DNA from: Lampris incognitus
Lineage: Eukaryota; Chordata; Actinopteri; Lampriformes; Lampridae
NCBI RefSeq assembly: GCF_029633865.1
Contig: NC_079212.1
Coordinates: 104,696,473-104,760,472 of the forward strand
Direction of reading: 5' to 3'
Length of the DNA: 64,000 bases
The notes beneath the pieces were generated by a model. That model saw only the letters and a list, made by a program, of their open reading frames with translations, made no database searches and was not told where the DNA came from. The position numbers and the translations under genes are program-made. This document shows, piece by piece, positions 1 to 10,754 of the stretch (positions within the stretch are counted from its first letter, which is position 1; every line of letters starts with the position of its first letter).

Positions 1-110
1 CTCTCTCTCTCTCACTGTCTCTCCCTTTCCTCCCTCTCTCTGTCTCTCTGTTTCTCACTGTCTCGCTCACTCGCTCGCCCTCTCTCTCTCACTGACTCTC
101 TCCTCTAAAA
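1..110. repeat. CT-rich low-complexity tract
   Basis: Nearly pure pyrimidine on the plus strand, made of irregular ctct/ctgt/cact blocks. It begins at the window edge, so its full length is unknown. Confidence 0.9.
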
Positions 111-1235
<1,125 letters not shown>

Positions 1236-1239
1236 GCAT

Positions 1240-1331
1240 TCTTAGTGCCGGTCCCAAGCCCGGATAAATGGGGTGGTTTGCATCAGGAAGGGCATCCGGC
1301 GTAAAACCTTTGCCCAATCAAATATGCGGAT
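1240..1331 (+). repeat. Repeat head motif joined to RTE-like LINE
   Basis: This block runs from gtgccggtcccaagcccgg through aagggcatccggcgtaaaac to aatatgcggatc. Its second half recurs at 30148-30200 beside another RTE-like LINE fragment. There the block keeps the plus orientation although the LINE coding is on the minus strand. It is therefore either a separate small retroposon end or an inverted part of the same LINE. I cannot decide between these by eye. Confidence 0.6.
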
Positions 1332-2079
1332 CGCTTGGAAAGTTAGAGGAGAAGCATACTGGTACCGATTTTCAAGAACAAGGGCGATGTGCAGAACTGT
1401 AGCAACTACAGAGGTATAAAGTTGACCAGCCACAGCATGAAGATATGGGAAAGAGTAGTGGAAGCTAGGTTAAGAGGAGAGATGATGATGATCAGCGAGC
1501 AGCAGTATGGTTTCATGCCACGAAAGAGCACCACAGACACGATGTTTGCTTTGAGAATGTTGATTGAGAAGTACAGAGAAGGCCAGAAGGAGTTACATTG
1601 TGTCTTTGTGGGTTCAGAGAAAGCATAGCACAGGGTGCTGAGAGAGGAGGTGTGGTATTGTATGAAGAAGTCTGGAGTGGCAGAGAAGTATGAAAGAGTG
1701 GTGCAGGATGTATATGAGGGCAGTGTGACAGTGGTGAGGTGTGCAGTAGGAATGATGAATGGGTTAAAGGTGGAAGTGGGAATACATCAAGGATCGCCTC
1801 TGAGCCCTCTCTTGTTTGAAATAGTGATGGACAGGTTGATGGACGAGATCAGGCAGGAGTCTCCATGGACTACGATGTTCGTGGAGGACATTGTGATCTG
1901 TAGCGAGAATAGGGTGCATGTTGAGGAGAGCCTAGAGAGGTGGAGGTATGCACTGGAGAGAAGAGGAATGAAAGTCAGTAGGAGCAAGACGAAATACCTA
2001 TATATGACGAGAGAGGACAGAGGAATGGTGAGGATGCAAGGAGTAGAAGTGACAAAGGCGTATCATTTTAAATACTTGG
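1332..2079 (+). pseudogene. RTE-like non-LTR reverse transcriptase, fragment 1 of 3
   Basis: The translation shows a LINE reverse transcriptase: NYRGIKL near 1405, QYGFMPRKST near 1502, GIHQGSPLSPLLF near 1780 and MKVSRSKTKYL near 1970. The style fits the RTE/Expander-like LINEs of fish, but clade assignment is by recognition only. The copy is dead. A stop interrupts GSEKA*HRV at 1626-1628, and the catalytic motif that should be F/YADD reads FVED near 1878. It lacks the 5' half (endonuclease), because the 1240-1331 head joins directly to the middle of the RT. The frame is cut at 2079 by the LTR element and resumes at 5224 in the middle of a tyrosine-leucine-glycine motif (ttt aaa tac ttg | ggg tca act). 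Confidence 0.85.
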
Positions 2080-2236
2080 CGCCAGTAATGAGAGACGACA
2101 TCAATGAATCACACAACGCAGATGGAAACGTGCGGCAGCAGCCATTTAGTTAAAACAGGAAGAACAACCCAGACTGCAATGCAGGCAGACCGGAAGGGAG
2201 GCTTGGTAACTATAGTAACCACAACCAATACTGGCG
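2080..2236 (-). repeat. 3' LTR (left copy) of the non-autonomous element
   Basis: Direct repeat of 5067-5223, 157 bp, with about five base differences. It starts cgccagta and ends tactggcg, so the ends form an 8 bp perfect inverted repeat instead of the usual TG..CA. The few mismatches indicate an older insertion than the gypsy element at 58034. Confidence 0.85.
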
Positions 2237-2403
2237 TCACCCCTTTTTTCCAAAAGAAAGACCCCCCCCCTTCACACAGTACAACAATAACACCACAGAA
2301 CACCAGGCAACATCACAGCTCAGGCTATATAACTAGACCTGTAAGGTAAGACAAAACATTATCACCAGTATACACAAACAACTGGCCTAAAGTACAAAGT
2401 CCT

Positions 2404-4392
2404 CTAAATGCCGCGGCAAGCGCCGGAGACGCTCCGAGCATCGAGGCGCAGCCTCAGGTGAAAGAGCAGGCACACACTCGCCGGGGGAGCTCCCCCCCCA
2501 GGTTCGACCTCGACGGGTGGAACAGTCTCATCCCCCAGCCTCATATCGTTATCACAAGGCAGGCAAGGTGCAGGTGGGGGCTCGGCAATGGCTGGCGGTA
2601 TGTCAGGGCAGTGCGGGGCAGGGTTGTCCAAGTCCTCATCAGACGCGAAATCATCCGCGAGGGGTTCAGAGGCCGTAGAGGGACCTTCCACGTTGTAGCA
2701 GTCACCCAGCCTGACCCTGTAGGAGGTGCGACGGAGTTGAGACCCCGTCAACTTCTGGATATTGCACCATGAAACATCCACGCTTGTGACGAGGTACCTG
2801 TCACGGGCCTTTGACTTATTCTGGTCACCATACCGGTACACCAGTTCACCAGGTCGAATGGCGGGAGGCACGGCCACACGACCAGAGGGCACCTTTGACT
2901 TCATGCTGTATGGATGGTCGGTGACATGCTCCGAGTGCTGTTTCAAGATGAGGTCCTGGTCGACTACAGGCAACTGCCTATGGGAGAACTGGTCACGCTG
3001 AAGCAGCATTCCACGGGCAGACAATCCACGTGACCTAACACGACTGTTCAGGTTGGCCGTAGCGACAGAGAGTAACAGGGGAGTAACAGCCCTACATTTA
3101 GGCTCGAGACGAAGAATCTCCCCCTGAATCTCTTGAACAGGCTTCTCCGCCACTGGGTTCTTATTGACATTCTTGGCGTTGCCCACCTCAACAACTAGTC
3201 TGTGCATAGCGAGGGCCCCATCCCCTGCCAATGCAGCAAAACCAGGGGCAGGGTCAGTCCTGATCACAGCAAAGGGGCCTGACGTACCCTGACGGAGGTG
3301 AGCACGGGTCCGTCTGAGGTCAGAGCACCCTGCCTGTATGGCGAGCCAGGTCGACCTGTTGGTGAAGGGCAGAGGTAGGACAGGTCCCATGTTCACCCTG
3401 GCCTGGAACAGACACACAGGGTCGTTATATCCTTCAAAGTGGGGATCAAACACTACATCAAACTCTCTATGCAGGGCGCGTAACTTATCTCTGATGTCAG
3501 CAGGCATGATGTTATCTGGATCCAGAGCGACAAGGTCAGAGGACAAGGCTGACATGGTCGTCGGGGCCGGTTTGGGGGGATCAGCTGGCATGGCGGCGTC
3601 ACTGAGTGACGGGACATATGTAGCATGGACACGGCATAGGCGGTGGCTTTTCTGGACCAGCCGCAGCTCGCCAGTGAGATTTGGGACACGGATCTTCCCA
3701 GACACACCCCGTAGCAAAGTTGGGGCAGGCCACTGCTGTGTGTCAGACTGGTCACATGAGACATCCACGTGTGGTTCAACAGCCAGCTCACTGTCCACAT
3801 TGCACAGCTCAGGAGGCAGCTCGAGCGCGATGCACTCCCCTGGCCACACAGTAGATTTACCCGGAGCACGGAGCACGTGCGTGCACCGTACGGCATGCCT
3901 GTCCATTGGTGTTTGGAGGGTGCCGTAGCGATATATATCCTTGCCCAAGCAGATTTGGTGTTTGGCTGGTCTGATGGAGACATCGTTCTTTTCCATAAAG
4001 GGAATTCCAGCCAGGATGTCAGATTCGAGATTCTCAACGACGAGGCCCTCAAAATAGAGGTCATGGCCATCTCTCTGGAAGTGTGTCCGTGTCTCTCCCA
4101 ATACTTTAACTAGGGACGAGCCATCTGCTTGGAATGCGGACTGCGTACTTCCTGTGACGGTGACGCCCAGCCTGGTCGCGCATGAGGCCCTCATCATGTT
4201 GCCTGTTGCCCCACTATCAACGGTGAGACGCACAGGGCAGTGTCCATGGAAGGCATCGAGGTAAGGGGACTGTTTGACAAGTACACGTTTCACACCACTA
4301 GACGGCGCTGGCTCCCCACTAACGCACTCCTCTACCTCATCATCAGTCTCGACCTGCTCTCCCAAAACCTGGCGCGACTTTGCCACGTACAT
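2404..4392 (-). CDS. Deleted pol: protease, linker and integrase C-terminal half
   Basis: An open frame of 662 codons. An aspartic protease begins near residue 55 with DSG at 59-61 and continues to ILAGIPF near 126-132. Residues 300-339 look like the start of a reverse transcriptase region (FDVVFDP, VNMGPVLP). The frame then jumps at about residue 340 (position ~3375) to a segment that normally lies between RNase H and integrase (WLAIQAGC, LRRTRAHL). It jumps again at about residue 371 (~3282) into the integrase core at VIRTDPAPGF. Asp380 and Glu417 (NPVAEKP) fit the last two DDE residues with DX36E spacing; the first Asp is gone. The C-terminus (RARDRYLV-like, SYRVRLGD) is kept and followed by a Pro-rich tail. 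Both jumps keep the frame. It lies in the same frame as gag, separated by one TGA at 4483-4485. Seen: open frame and motifs. Inferred from the family: what is missing. Confidence 0.75.
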   Translation of the reverse strand: MYVAKSRQVLGEQVETDDEVEECVSGEPAPSSGVKRVLVKQSPYLDAFHGHCPVRLTVDSGATGNMMRASCATRLGVTVTGSTQSAFQADGSSLVKVLGETRTHFQRDGHDLYFEGLVVENLESDILAGIPFMEKNDVSIRPAKHQICLGKDIYRYGTLQTPMDRHAVRCTHVLRAPGKSTVWPGECIALELPPELCNVDSELAVEPHVDVSCDQSDTQQWPAPTLLRGVSGKIRVPNLTGELRLVQKSHRLCRVHATYVPSLSDAAMPADPPKPAPTTMSALSSDLVALDPDNIMPADIRDKLRALHREFDVVFDPHFEGYNDPVCLFQARVNMGPVLPLPFTNRSTWLAIQAGCSDLRRTRAHLRQGTSGPFAVIRTDPAPGFAALAGDGALAMHRLVVEVGNAKNVNKNPVAEKPVQEIQGEILRLEPKCRAVTPLLLSVATANLNSRVRSRGLSARGMLLQRDQFSHRQLPVVDQDLILKQHSEHVTDHPYSMKSKVPSGRVAVPPAIRPGELVYRYGDQNKSKARDRYLVTSVDVSWCNIQKLTGSQLRRTSYRVRLGDCYNVEGPSTASEPLADDFASDEDLDNPAPHCPDIPPAIAEPPPAPCLPCDNDMRLGDETVPPVEVEPGGGAPPASVCLLFHLRLRLDARSVSGACRGI

Positions 4393-4482
4393 TTTATCTT
4401 GGGGGGGCAGAAAGGAACATTTGCTGAGGAAATGATTATCAGGCCTGCCAGCACATTTACAAAGGGGACACGGACTCGGAGG

Positions 4483-4923
4483 TCATCTCCGTGTCCGGAC
4501 AGGGATGGATTGCTTTGACTTGGGGAGTTCAGACACAGCCCCGGTGCACTGAGAGCCATAATGTAGACGAATAGCTTGCCATATGCCGTCAATAGATGTG
4601 GAGTTCCTGACTACACTGTGACAAGAGATTACAGGACAACAATTGGCTATCTGTCCCAACATTAGCTCTAACATGGTTACCTTCTGTTCTTTATTGCGAC
4701 GTCGGGGCGAGGGAATATCTTCACCGTCATCTGTGAATCCCCGGACAGGGAACGTTTTAGACTTCTTCTCCCACTCCACGCCATCGAGCAGGAAGGGGGC
4801 AAACCCGGCGTCGAGCGACAGTATATAAAGCAGGTTCTGACGCCAGTTCTCAAAAGAGTTCACCGTCTCGGTCTTTGTTAAACACCACTGCGTCGGTGCT
4901 CTGTGTGTCGCCATGCTGCCCAC
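4483..4923 (-). CDS. gag-like ORF of the non-autonomous LTR element
   Basis: This frame has 146 codons starting ATG at 4923, about 140 bp inside the right LTR. The product begins [17 protein letters not shown] and contains a W..NLLYIL..D..F..FL pattern like a capsid N-terminal region. It ends at a TGA (4483-4485). Reading on in the same frame past that TGA gives a zinc-knuckle-like cluster (CPLC, then HFLSKC) at about 4395-4470 and then the protease ORF. Gag, knuckle and pol are thus one frame broken by a single stop. The stop sits where CGA would give arginine in an arginine run, so a CpG transition is a plausible cause. Readthrough is an alternative I cannot exclude. Confidence 0.7.
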   Translation of the reverse strand: MGSMATHRAPTQWCLTKTETVNSFENWRQNLLYILSLDAGFAPFLLDGVEWEKKSKTFPVRGFTDDGEDIPSPRRRNKEQKVTMLELMLGQIANCCPVISCHSVVRNSTSIDGIWQAIRLHYGSQCTGAVSELPKSKQSIPVRTRR

Positions 4924-5066
4924 TTAGCTAGCACAACTGTGTCTGAGCTAGCCCAGCGGCGTCTGATGGTAGACGTAACTACCCTGTGATTTCCCTGGAA
5001 GGGCTACCGCGATTAATTCGGTAAATATCAGTCCTCGGGACGTAAGTTTGGTAAGCGCTGCCACCA

Positions 5067-5223
5067 CGCCAGTAATGAGTGACGACATCAATGAATCACA
5101 CAACGCAGATGGAAACGTGCGGCAGCAGCCATTTAGTTAAAACAGGAAGAACAACCCAGACTGCAACGCAGGCAGACTGAAAGGGAGGCTTGGTAACTAT
5201 AGCAACCACAACCAATACTGGCG
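5067..5223 (-). repeat. 5' LTR (right copy) of the non-autonomous element
   Basis: 157 bp partner of 2080-2236 with the same cgccagta/tactggcg ends. The downstream base order on the minus strand is TGG, the expected start of a primer binding site. Confidence 0.85.
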
Positions 5224-5458
5224 TGGGGTCAACTGTTCAAAGTAACAGGAAGTGCAGAAGAGAGGTGAAGAGAGTGCAGGCAGGGTGGAGTGGGTGGAGA
5301 AGAGTGTCAGCAGTGATTTGTGACGGAAGGGTACCAGCAAGAGTGAAAGGGAAGGTTTACAAGATGGTAGTGAGACCAGCTATGTTATATGGTTTGGAGA
5401 TAGTGGCACTGACGAAAAGACAGGAGCTGGAGGTGGCAGAGCTGAAAATGCTAAGATT
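5224..5458 (+). pseudogene. RTE-like LINE, fragment 2 of 3
   Basis: This resumes the frame lost at 2079: GSTVQSN, then VKRVQAGWSGWRRVSAV and VVRPAMLYGLE, the conserved region behind the RT domain. It stops inside the motif VAELKMLR at the duplicated target TGCTAAGATT (5449-5458), where an L1-like LINE tail was inserted. Confidence 0.85.
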
Positions 5459-6073
5459 ATTTTTCTTCTCTTTTTGGAATCACGTATTAACAGCATTTTT
5501 ACATAATCATCTTTAGTTAGATATTTTTAGAAAGTGATCCATCTTTTCTGCATTTTAAGAGTAATTATAGAACACAAAAATAGAACACGGGGTGTTTTTC
5601 CATTTGAGAGAAAAGAAATAAAACGTACAAAACCATACTTACATAAACAACTTTAAACAAAAGGACGTTTTGGGGACATATACAATTTCCACTTCTCCCA
5701 AATTTTCTCAAATTTAGTTTCCTCAAGCCTCATGGAGAAGGTAATTCTTTCCATCACAAAAATTCTCATATATGTGTTGTTAATTCGATTAACAATGAGG
5801 CGACACAATAACTCAGACGGATAGCACGTTGACTCTGCTTGACCGTCTTTTTTACTGAATGCCTTCTTCTATGGTGTTACATGTCATTCAACAGATACGT
5901 TACAGCAGCAGCGCCACCGCAGGCTAAGAATATTTACTACACATCACAAAAATGTCATAAATTATATCATACAAGTCCTCTATAGATGTGGTGTCTGGCT
6001 TACGCCATTTCTTTGTAATTGCTTTTCTAGCAGCTACACTCAATATTCCAAGTAAGTAACTTGTGTTAATGTT
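5459..6073 (-). mobile_element. 5'-truncated L1-like LINE 3' end inside the RTE-like LINE
   Basis: It is flanked by a perfect 10 bp target-site duplication TGCTAAGATT (5449-5458 and 6074-6083). The minus strand ends in an A-rich tail (AAAAAGAGAAGAAAAA at 5459-5475). It encodes the end of an L1-type ORF2: ARKAITKKWRKPD near 6010-6040, YDIIYDIF near 5955-5975, then after an insert MERITFSMRLEE and FEKIWEKWKLYM near 5680-5755. TSD plus A-tail plus 5' truncation is the standard signature of target-primed reverse transcription. Confidence 0.85.
5764..5941. mobile_element. 178 bp retroposon-like insert of unknown family
   Basis: It is bounded by a perfect 12 bp duplication CATCACAAAAAT (5752-5763 and 5942-5953). 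Removing it joins the L1 codons for DIFV and MERIT exactly. No coding and no A-tail are visible. One end holds the short inverted repeat tgttaat/attaaca (around 5779-5795). I do not recognise the family. Confidence 0.7.
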
Positions 6074-6406
6074 TGCTAAGATTTTCAGTGGGAGTGATGA
6101 AGAAGGACAGCATTGGGAAGGAGTATATTAGAGGGACAGCTCAGGTTGGACGGTTTGGAGACATAGCAAGAGAAGCGAGATTGAGATGGTTTGGATTGGT
6201 GCAGAGGAGAGATGATGGGTATATTGAGAGAAGGATGCTGAATATGGAGCTGCCATGGAAGAGAAAAGAGAGAGGCCAAAGAGGAGGTTTATGGATGTGG
6301 TGAGGGAGGACATGCAGGTGGTTGGTGTGACAGAGGAAGATGCAGAGGACAGGAAGAGATGGAAATAGATGATCTGCTGTGGCGATCTCTAGCGGCAGCA
6401 GCCGAA
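6074..6406 (+). pseudogene. RTE-like LINE, fragment 3 of 3 with 3' end
   Basis: The frame continues from fragment 2: FSVGVMKKDSI, EYIRGTAQVGRFGD, AREARLRWFG and RRMLNMELP. After the stop there is only a very short 3' UTR (ggcgatctctagcggcagca), and then the trinucleotide tail. The same 3' end is seen in minus orientation at 29729-30142. Confidence 0.85.
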
Positions 6407-6424
6407 AGTAGTAGTAGTAGTAGC

Positions 6425-6467
<43 letters not shown>

Positions 6468-6477
6468 ATAGTAGTAG
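6407..6477 (+). repeat. (AGT)n tail of the RTE-like LINE
   Basis: About 24 AGT units with two interruptions, directly at the LINE 3' end. RTE-type LINEs commonly terminate in simple-repeat tails, so this is part of the element. Confidence 0.9.
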
Positions 6478-7329
6478 CCCTTCGAATGAGCAAAATCAAT
6501 GTTTAGGATTTCATTTGAGCCTGGGATAAGCAAAATTCTCCATCAAACCAGCTTTGTGCAGTCTTCTTTGTTTTGATCTTTGAAAACCCTGCCTACGACT
6601 GCAAGAGAGGAGTTGCGACCATGAAAAAAATGCAACCATTTATCTGCATATTTTGCCCATTAAAATTTTAGACAATATAAAGCAGTCTTCAGTTTTTCAT
6701 GATAATGCGATTGCTGAATTTAATGCAAATCAATCAATTGAATTTTTACCCTAAATGCTGCATAATTTGTGATTGTAGGCCATATAGCTAGGCTACTGCA
6801 TAATTTGCCATAATAAGAAATCTTTGCCAACTCTAAAATTGTAAGTCTCATGTTTTCATTATATTTTCATTACCTTGGCTGCTACATGATGACCGCTGCT
6901 GCCAGCTGGCTGGTGAACTGATCAAAGATGTGATCAGACAACAATCAATAAATCACTTTTGCCCTCTTGCATAAAGCACATTTTACATGACAGTGGAGGT
7001 AAACTTTTCCACCTTCACATTCAGACACACCACAGATAAAGGTCACATGGAAAGGGAGAAATTTTGTTCTTGGTTGATGTAAATAAAACGATTATTCTAA
7101 ATGCATATCACTGTATTTGTTTGTAGGCTATTGAATACATTACTGCAACGGATTGTCAGACGTTGACACCGTTTTATTGAGTTTAAGTTTTAAACATTGT
7201 CCTGATTGTTTGCTGGGACTTATTTGCCTGTGAATTAGACTTACCACCTTGCTATATATTAGCATGAATACAAAATAACTGTTTCAAATACATGATACGT
7301 GACCAAGTAAGTATGTTCAAACATTTACG
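6478..7329. other. No feature recognised
   Basis: AT-rich DNA with no long frame, no repeat family I recognise and no RNA gene. Confidence 0.6.
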
Positions 7330-7620
7330 TCAAGTCATGTCAAGTCAAGTCATGTCAAGTCAAGTCAAGTCAATTTTATTTGTATAGCACAATATCACAA
7401 ATTACAAATTTGCCTCAAGGGGCTTTACAGCAACACAACATCCTGTCCTTAGACCCTGGCATCACATAAGGAAAAACTCCCTTAAAAAAACAAAAAACAA
7501 AACAAAACCTTTAACAGGGAGAAAAAATGGGAAGAAACCGCAGGGAGAGCAACAGAGGAGGGATCTCTCTCCCAAGATGGACAATGTGCAATGGAAGTTG
7601 TGTTTACACAGTTAACTGAA
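7330..7620 (-). mobile_element. 5'-truncated LINE 3' tail (CAAGT-tailed family)
   Basis: The plus strand opens with caagtca repeats, then ttttatttgtatagcac, ggctttacagcaacacaaca and ttaacagggag. The same segment recurs at 37431, 46505 (opposite orientation) and 52463. At 37431 it lies at the 3' side of a decayed LINE, which identifies it as that LINE's 3' UTR and pentanucleotide tail. Confidence 0.8.
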
Positions 7621-8154
7621 CATTTAAGTGTCAAACAATTTAAAATGGTTAACTATGGAGGATAAAAACACATTTTTGCATAATTCTGTCTTTTTGAATG
7701 CCTTTTGAATGTAAAAAATACAAAGCAACCCATGAAATCCCATGGGGTCTAGTAAAGATGACGAAAACCCATTTGGATGTGGAATAATTGGGGCTCATAA
7801 AGAAACTAGAGGGTATGCCCTAGCATTCAATAAAAAAATAAATAAATGGATGATAAAAAAAGTCTAACAATATACATGAGGAAAATAAGAGAAGAAAGAA
7901 TAGCGTTATAATACTGTGGACTGATTTTCCGATAGCCAACAGTCATCACTATAAATCTTACAGCAGCAGCGTTATAAATAATACAGGATATGTGTATTGT
8001 TGCCCACCACATGGTATATGCGTCATCAGTAGCGAATTAACAAGCAACACTTCCCTCCACCATTCTGATACTTGAACTTTCTTTTCCTTCCTAAGCCTCC
8101 ACCGCTTTGGTTGAATAAAATCTCCCAATTTCTGAGCTCTGAGGTCAAGGTAGG
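7621..8154. other. No feature recognised
   Basis: AT-rich; nothing recognised on either strand. Confidence 0.55.
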
Positions 8155-10182
8155 TGAATGTGACTGTAAACAAACGCATCTGCGTTTTTCCCAATCAAAA
8201 GCCATGGATGACCTCAGAAGTATGCAAACTTCTCAATGCACGAGACAGGGCCTTCAGGTCAGGGGACAGAGCTTTATATTCCACTGCTAGGGCTGACCTG
8301 ATGAGGGGCATCAGGGCCGCTAAACTGGCCTATAAAGGGAAAATCGAGGGCCACGTCTCGGATAACAACCCAAGAAAAGTGTGGCAGGGGCTACAACATC
8401 TCACTAACTACAAAGGCAGCAAAAAACTGTGATTACAACAAATGGAGCCCTGCTGGCAGAGGAGCTTAATAACTTATTTGCCCGCTTCGAGACCAGGAGC
8501 GGCTCTTCTCCACCCCCCTTGGTCACTGACACTCCTGCTCTCACTGTTCAACAGCATGAGGTGAGACAGGGCTTCAAAGCAGTGAATCCAAGGAAGGCTG
8601 CTGGCCCTGACGGGATACCCGGAAAGGTGCTCAGAGCATGCTGCCACGACCTCTCTGGTGATTTTACCAACATCTTCAACCTATCCATCTCGCAGGCCTC
8701 TGTCCCCACCCCTCTGAAATCAGCAACTATCATCCCGGTCCCTAAGAAACCATCCTCAAACAGCCTAGCAGACTACAGACCGGTAGCCCTCACCCCTCTG
8801 GTTATGAAGTGTTTTGAGAGACTAGTACTCAAACATATACAAACCAGTCTCCCTCCTTTCCTGGACCCCCATCAGTTCACATGCAGGCCAAACAGATCCA
8901 CAGAAGACGCATTGTCCACCATCCTTCATGCTGCCTTAGCCATCTCGAACAGAGGAACAGCTACGTCACGATGCTCTTTGTGGACTACAGCTCCACTTTT
9001 AACACAATCATTCCTGACATCCTGATAAACAAACTGCTGACCCTCGGCCTCCCCCTGTCTACTTGCAGCTGGATCAAGGACTTTCTAACAAACCGCCCAC
9101 AGTCAGTCAGAGTTGGTCCCCACCTCTCCTCCACCATCTCACTCAGCACCGGCTCACCTCAGGGTTGCATGTTGAGCCCCCTCCTCTACTCACTGTACAC
9201 CTTCGACTGTTTACCAGCTTTCTCTTCAAACTCCTTCATAAAATTCGCTGACGACACCACTGTAGTCGGGCTCATAACAGGCGGTGTCGAGTCCGCTTAC
9301 CGACAGGAAGACCAGAATCTGTCTGAGTGGTGCTCTGCAAATAACCTCATCCTAAATGCCACAAAAACAAAAGAACTCATAATTGACTTCAGAAAACACA
9401 ACCCCCCCCCCCCCAGCCTCTCTCCATAAATGGTGAGCGCATGGAGAGAGTCCACTCATTTAAATTCCTGGGAATCCACGTTACGGACTGTCTTTCATGG
9501 TCAACAAACACCACGACAGTGGTCAAAAAGGCACAGCAGCGGCTACATTTCCTGAGGTTACTCAGGAAAAACAACATGAGCATAAAGCTGCTGGTGTCCT
9601 TCTACAGATCCACAATCGAGAGCATCCTCACATACTGCATGCCCGTGTGGTTTGATGGTTTCTCCGCCGCAGACAAAAAGGCTCTCCAGAGAATCACCAG
9701 GACAGCAGAAAAAAATCATCGGTTGCCCCCTCCCTCCTCTTTCAGACATTGCCCACAGCCGCACCCTCTCAAGAGCCAAAAGCATCATCAAGGACAATTC
9801 ACACCCCGGCAATCACCTGTTTGAACTATTCCCCTCTGGCAGGCGCTTCAGGTCCATCAGATCCAAAACCACCAGATTCACCAATAGCTTTTTCCAAAAC
9901 GCAATAATCGCACTAAACAAACATAGTTAAACCTCTCACACTCACCTCTCGCACTTTAATGCCTGCACTGTATCCCATTACTGCTACTTTATTAATCTTG
10001 TCTAGCTATTGTGTACTTTATTTCATTGCTGTTTTATCCCATTTTTTTTAATCATTCTTGTCTTTTTAATGTGTGCTTTTTATTTATTTTATTGTTGTGC
10101 CACAGTGGAGTTGTACTCCCAGTTTCGTTGTATTGAAAAGTACGATGACAATAAAGGCATTCAATTCAATTCAATTCAATAC
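8155..10182 (+). pseudogene. L2/CR1-group LINE, endonuclease-RT linker to 3' end
   Basis: Translation in shifting frames gives a nearly full LINE RT. It shows NPRKAAGPDGIPG near 8590, [17 protein letters not shown] near 8770, FVDYSS.FNTIIP near 8980, [17 protein letters not shown] near 9150 and the catalytic FADD intact near 9245. It goes on through [29 protein letters not shown] and the C-terminal FFQNAIIALN. It is 5'-truncated (no endonuclease) and broken by frame changes near 8425-8432, 8930-8990, an eleven-or-more C run at 9401-9414 and an A run near 9707-9714. The 3' UTR ends gacaataaaggcattcaatt with an ATTCA-type tail at 10160-10182. Two of the breaks sit in homopolymers, so a sequencing cause is possible. 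Confidence 0.88.
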
Positions 10183-10402
10183 TGATGACATTACAGCCTT
10201 GCATGAATATTTTAAAGTTTTCTGTAACAAGCATCAGTCATGAGAGAAAAAGTCTCTATCCTGTGTTTTTGGTATATATCACTTTGTTAAAAGAAACACT
10301 CAACAGTAGGGAAAGTGCTCAACAAATAAGGAGCAAAATAATCCAGTGAATCAAGTAAGTTGTCTCATATATGTCTTATAAAGAATTTACTTGACTCACT
10401 GG

Positions 10403-10403
<1 letters not shown>
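10183..10403. other. Spacer between LINE tail and TA repeat
   Basis: The imperfect match aagtaa..ttgactcactgga near 10330-10405 repeats on both sides in inverted order (ccagtgaatcaagtaa and ttacttgactcactgg). This makes a short palindrome just before the TA tract. Otherwise nothing is recognised. Confidence 0.5.

Positions 10404-10455
<52 letters not shown>
10404..10455. repeat. (TA)n microsatellite
   Basis: About 26 TA units. Confidence 0.97.
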
Positions 10456-10457
<2 letters not shown>

Positions 10458-10590
10458 TTATCCATTATCCAAGCCGCTTATCCCAATCGGGGTCGTGGGG
10501 ATGCTGGAGCCTATCCCAGCAGTCATTGGCGGCATGCAGGGTGACACCCTGGACAGGCCACCAGGCCATCACAGAGCACACATACGTACA
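10456..10590 (-). mobile_element. SINE family A, 3' fragment
   Basis: It contains ttatccaagccgcttatccc, ggatgctggagcctatccca and acaccctggacaggcc, the distal half of the tRNA-derived SINE that is complete at 38376-38875. The promoter half is missing. Confidence 0.8.
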
Positions 10591-10754
10591 TTATTGCACT
10601 TAAAAAAACATCACCAAGAATAAATGCAGATCTTAGTATATCAGATGTGGTAGATATGTTAGGACGGTTGCCCTGTGTTAAGGGTGAGATATAAGTAATT
10701 TGCCTGTACTTTTATTTATTTATTTTTTTTGGGGGGGTTTATTGATTTCATTGC

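Larger units (their letters stand above)
2080..5223 (-). mobile_element. Non-autonomous LTR retrotransposon, inserted in the RTE-like LINE
   Basis: A 157 bp direct repeat (2080-2236 and 5067-5223) bounds a 2.8 kb interior with minus-strand gag and protease/integrase-like coding. The interior has a purine-rich tract next to the left repeat (GGAAAAAAGGGGTGA on the minus strand). A TGG-starting primer-site-like sequence abuts the right repeat (TGGTGGCAGCGCTTACC on the minus strand); I could not assign its tRNA. The element splits an LINE codon series cleanly and the LINE frame rejoins exactly across it. Any target duplication is short, at most TGG. RT, RNase H and the front of integrase are missing, so it would need help from an autonomous relative. 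Protein style and domain order suggest a Ty3/gypsy-like lineage, though the LTR ends are not TG..CA. Confidence 0.85.

Noticed and set aside
2458..4113. Plus-strand frames opposite the LTR element pol
   Set aside because: They are antisense shadows of a motif-bearing minus-strand ORF.
2404..4923. Single-copy host gene with an aspartic protease domain
   Set aside because: It is bounded by 157 bp direct repeats and splits a LINE frame, so it is a retroelement.
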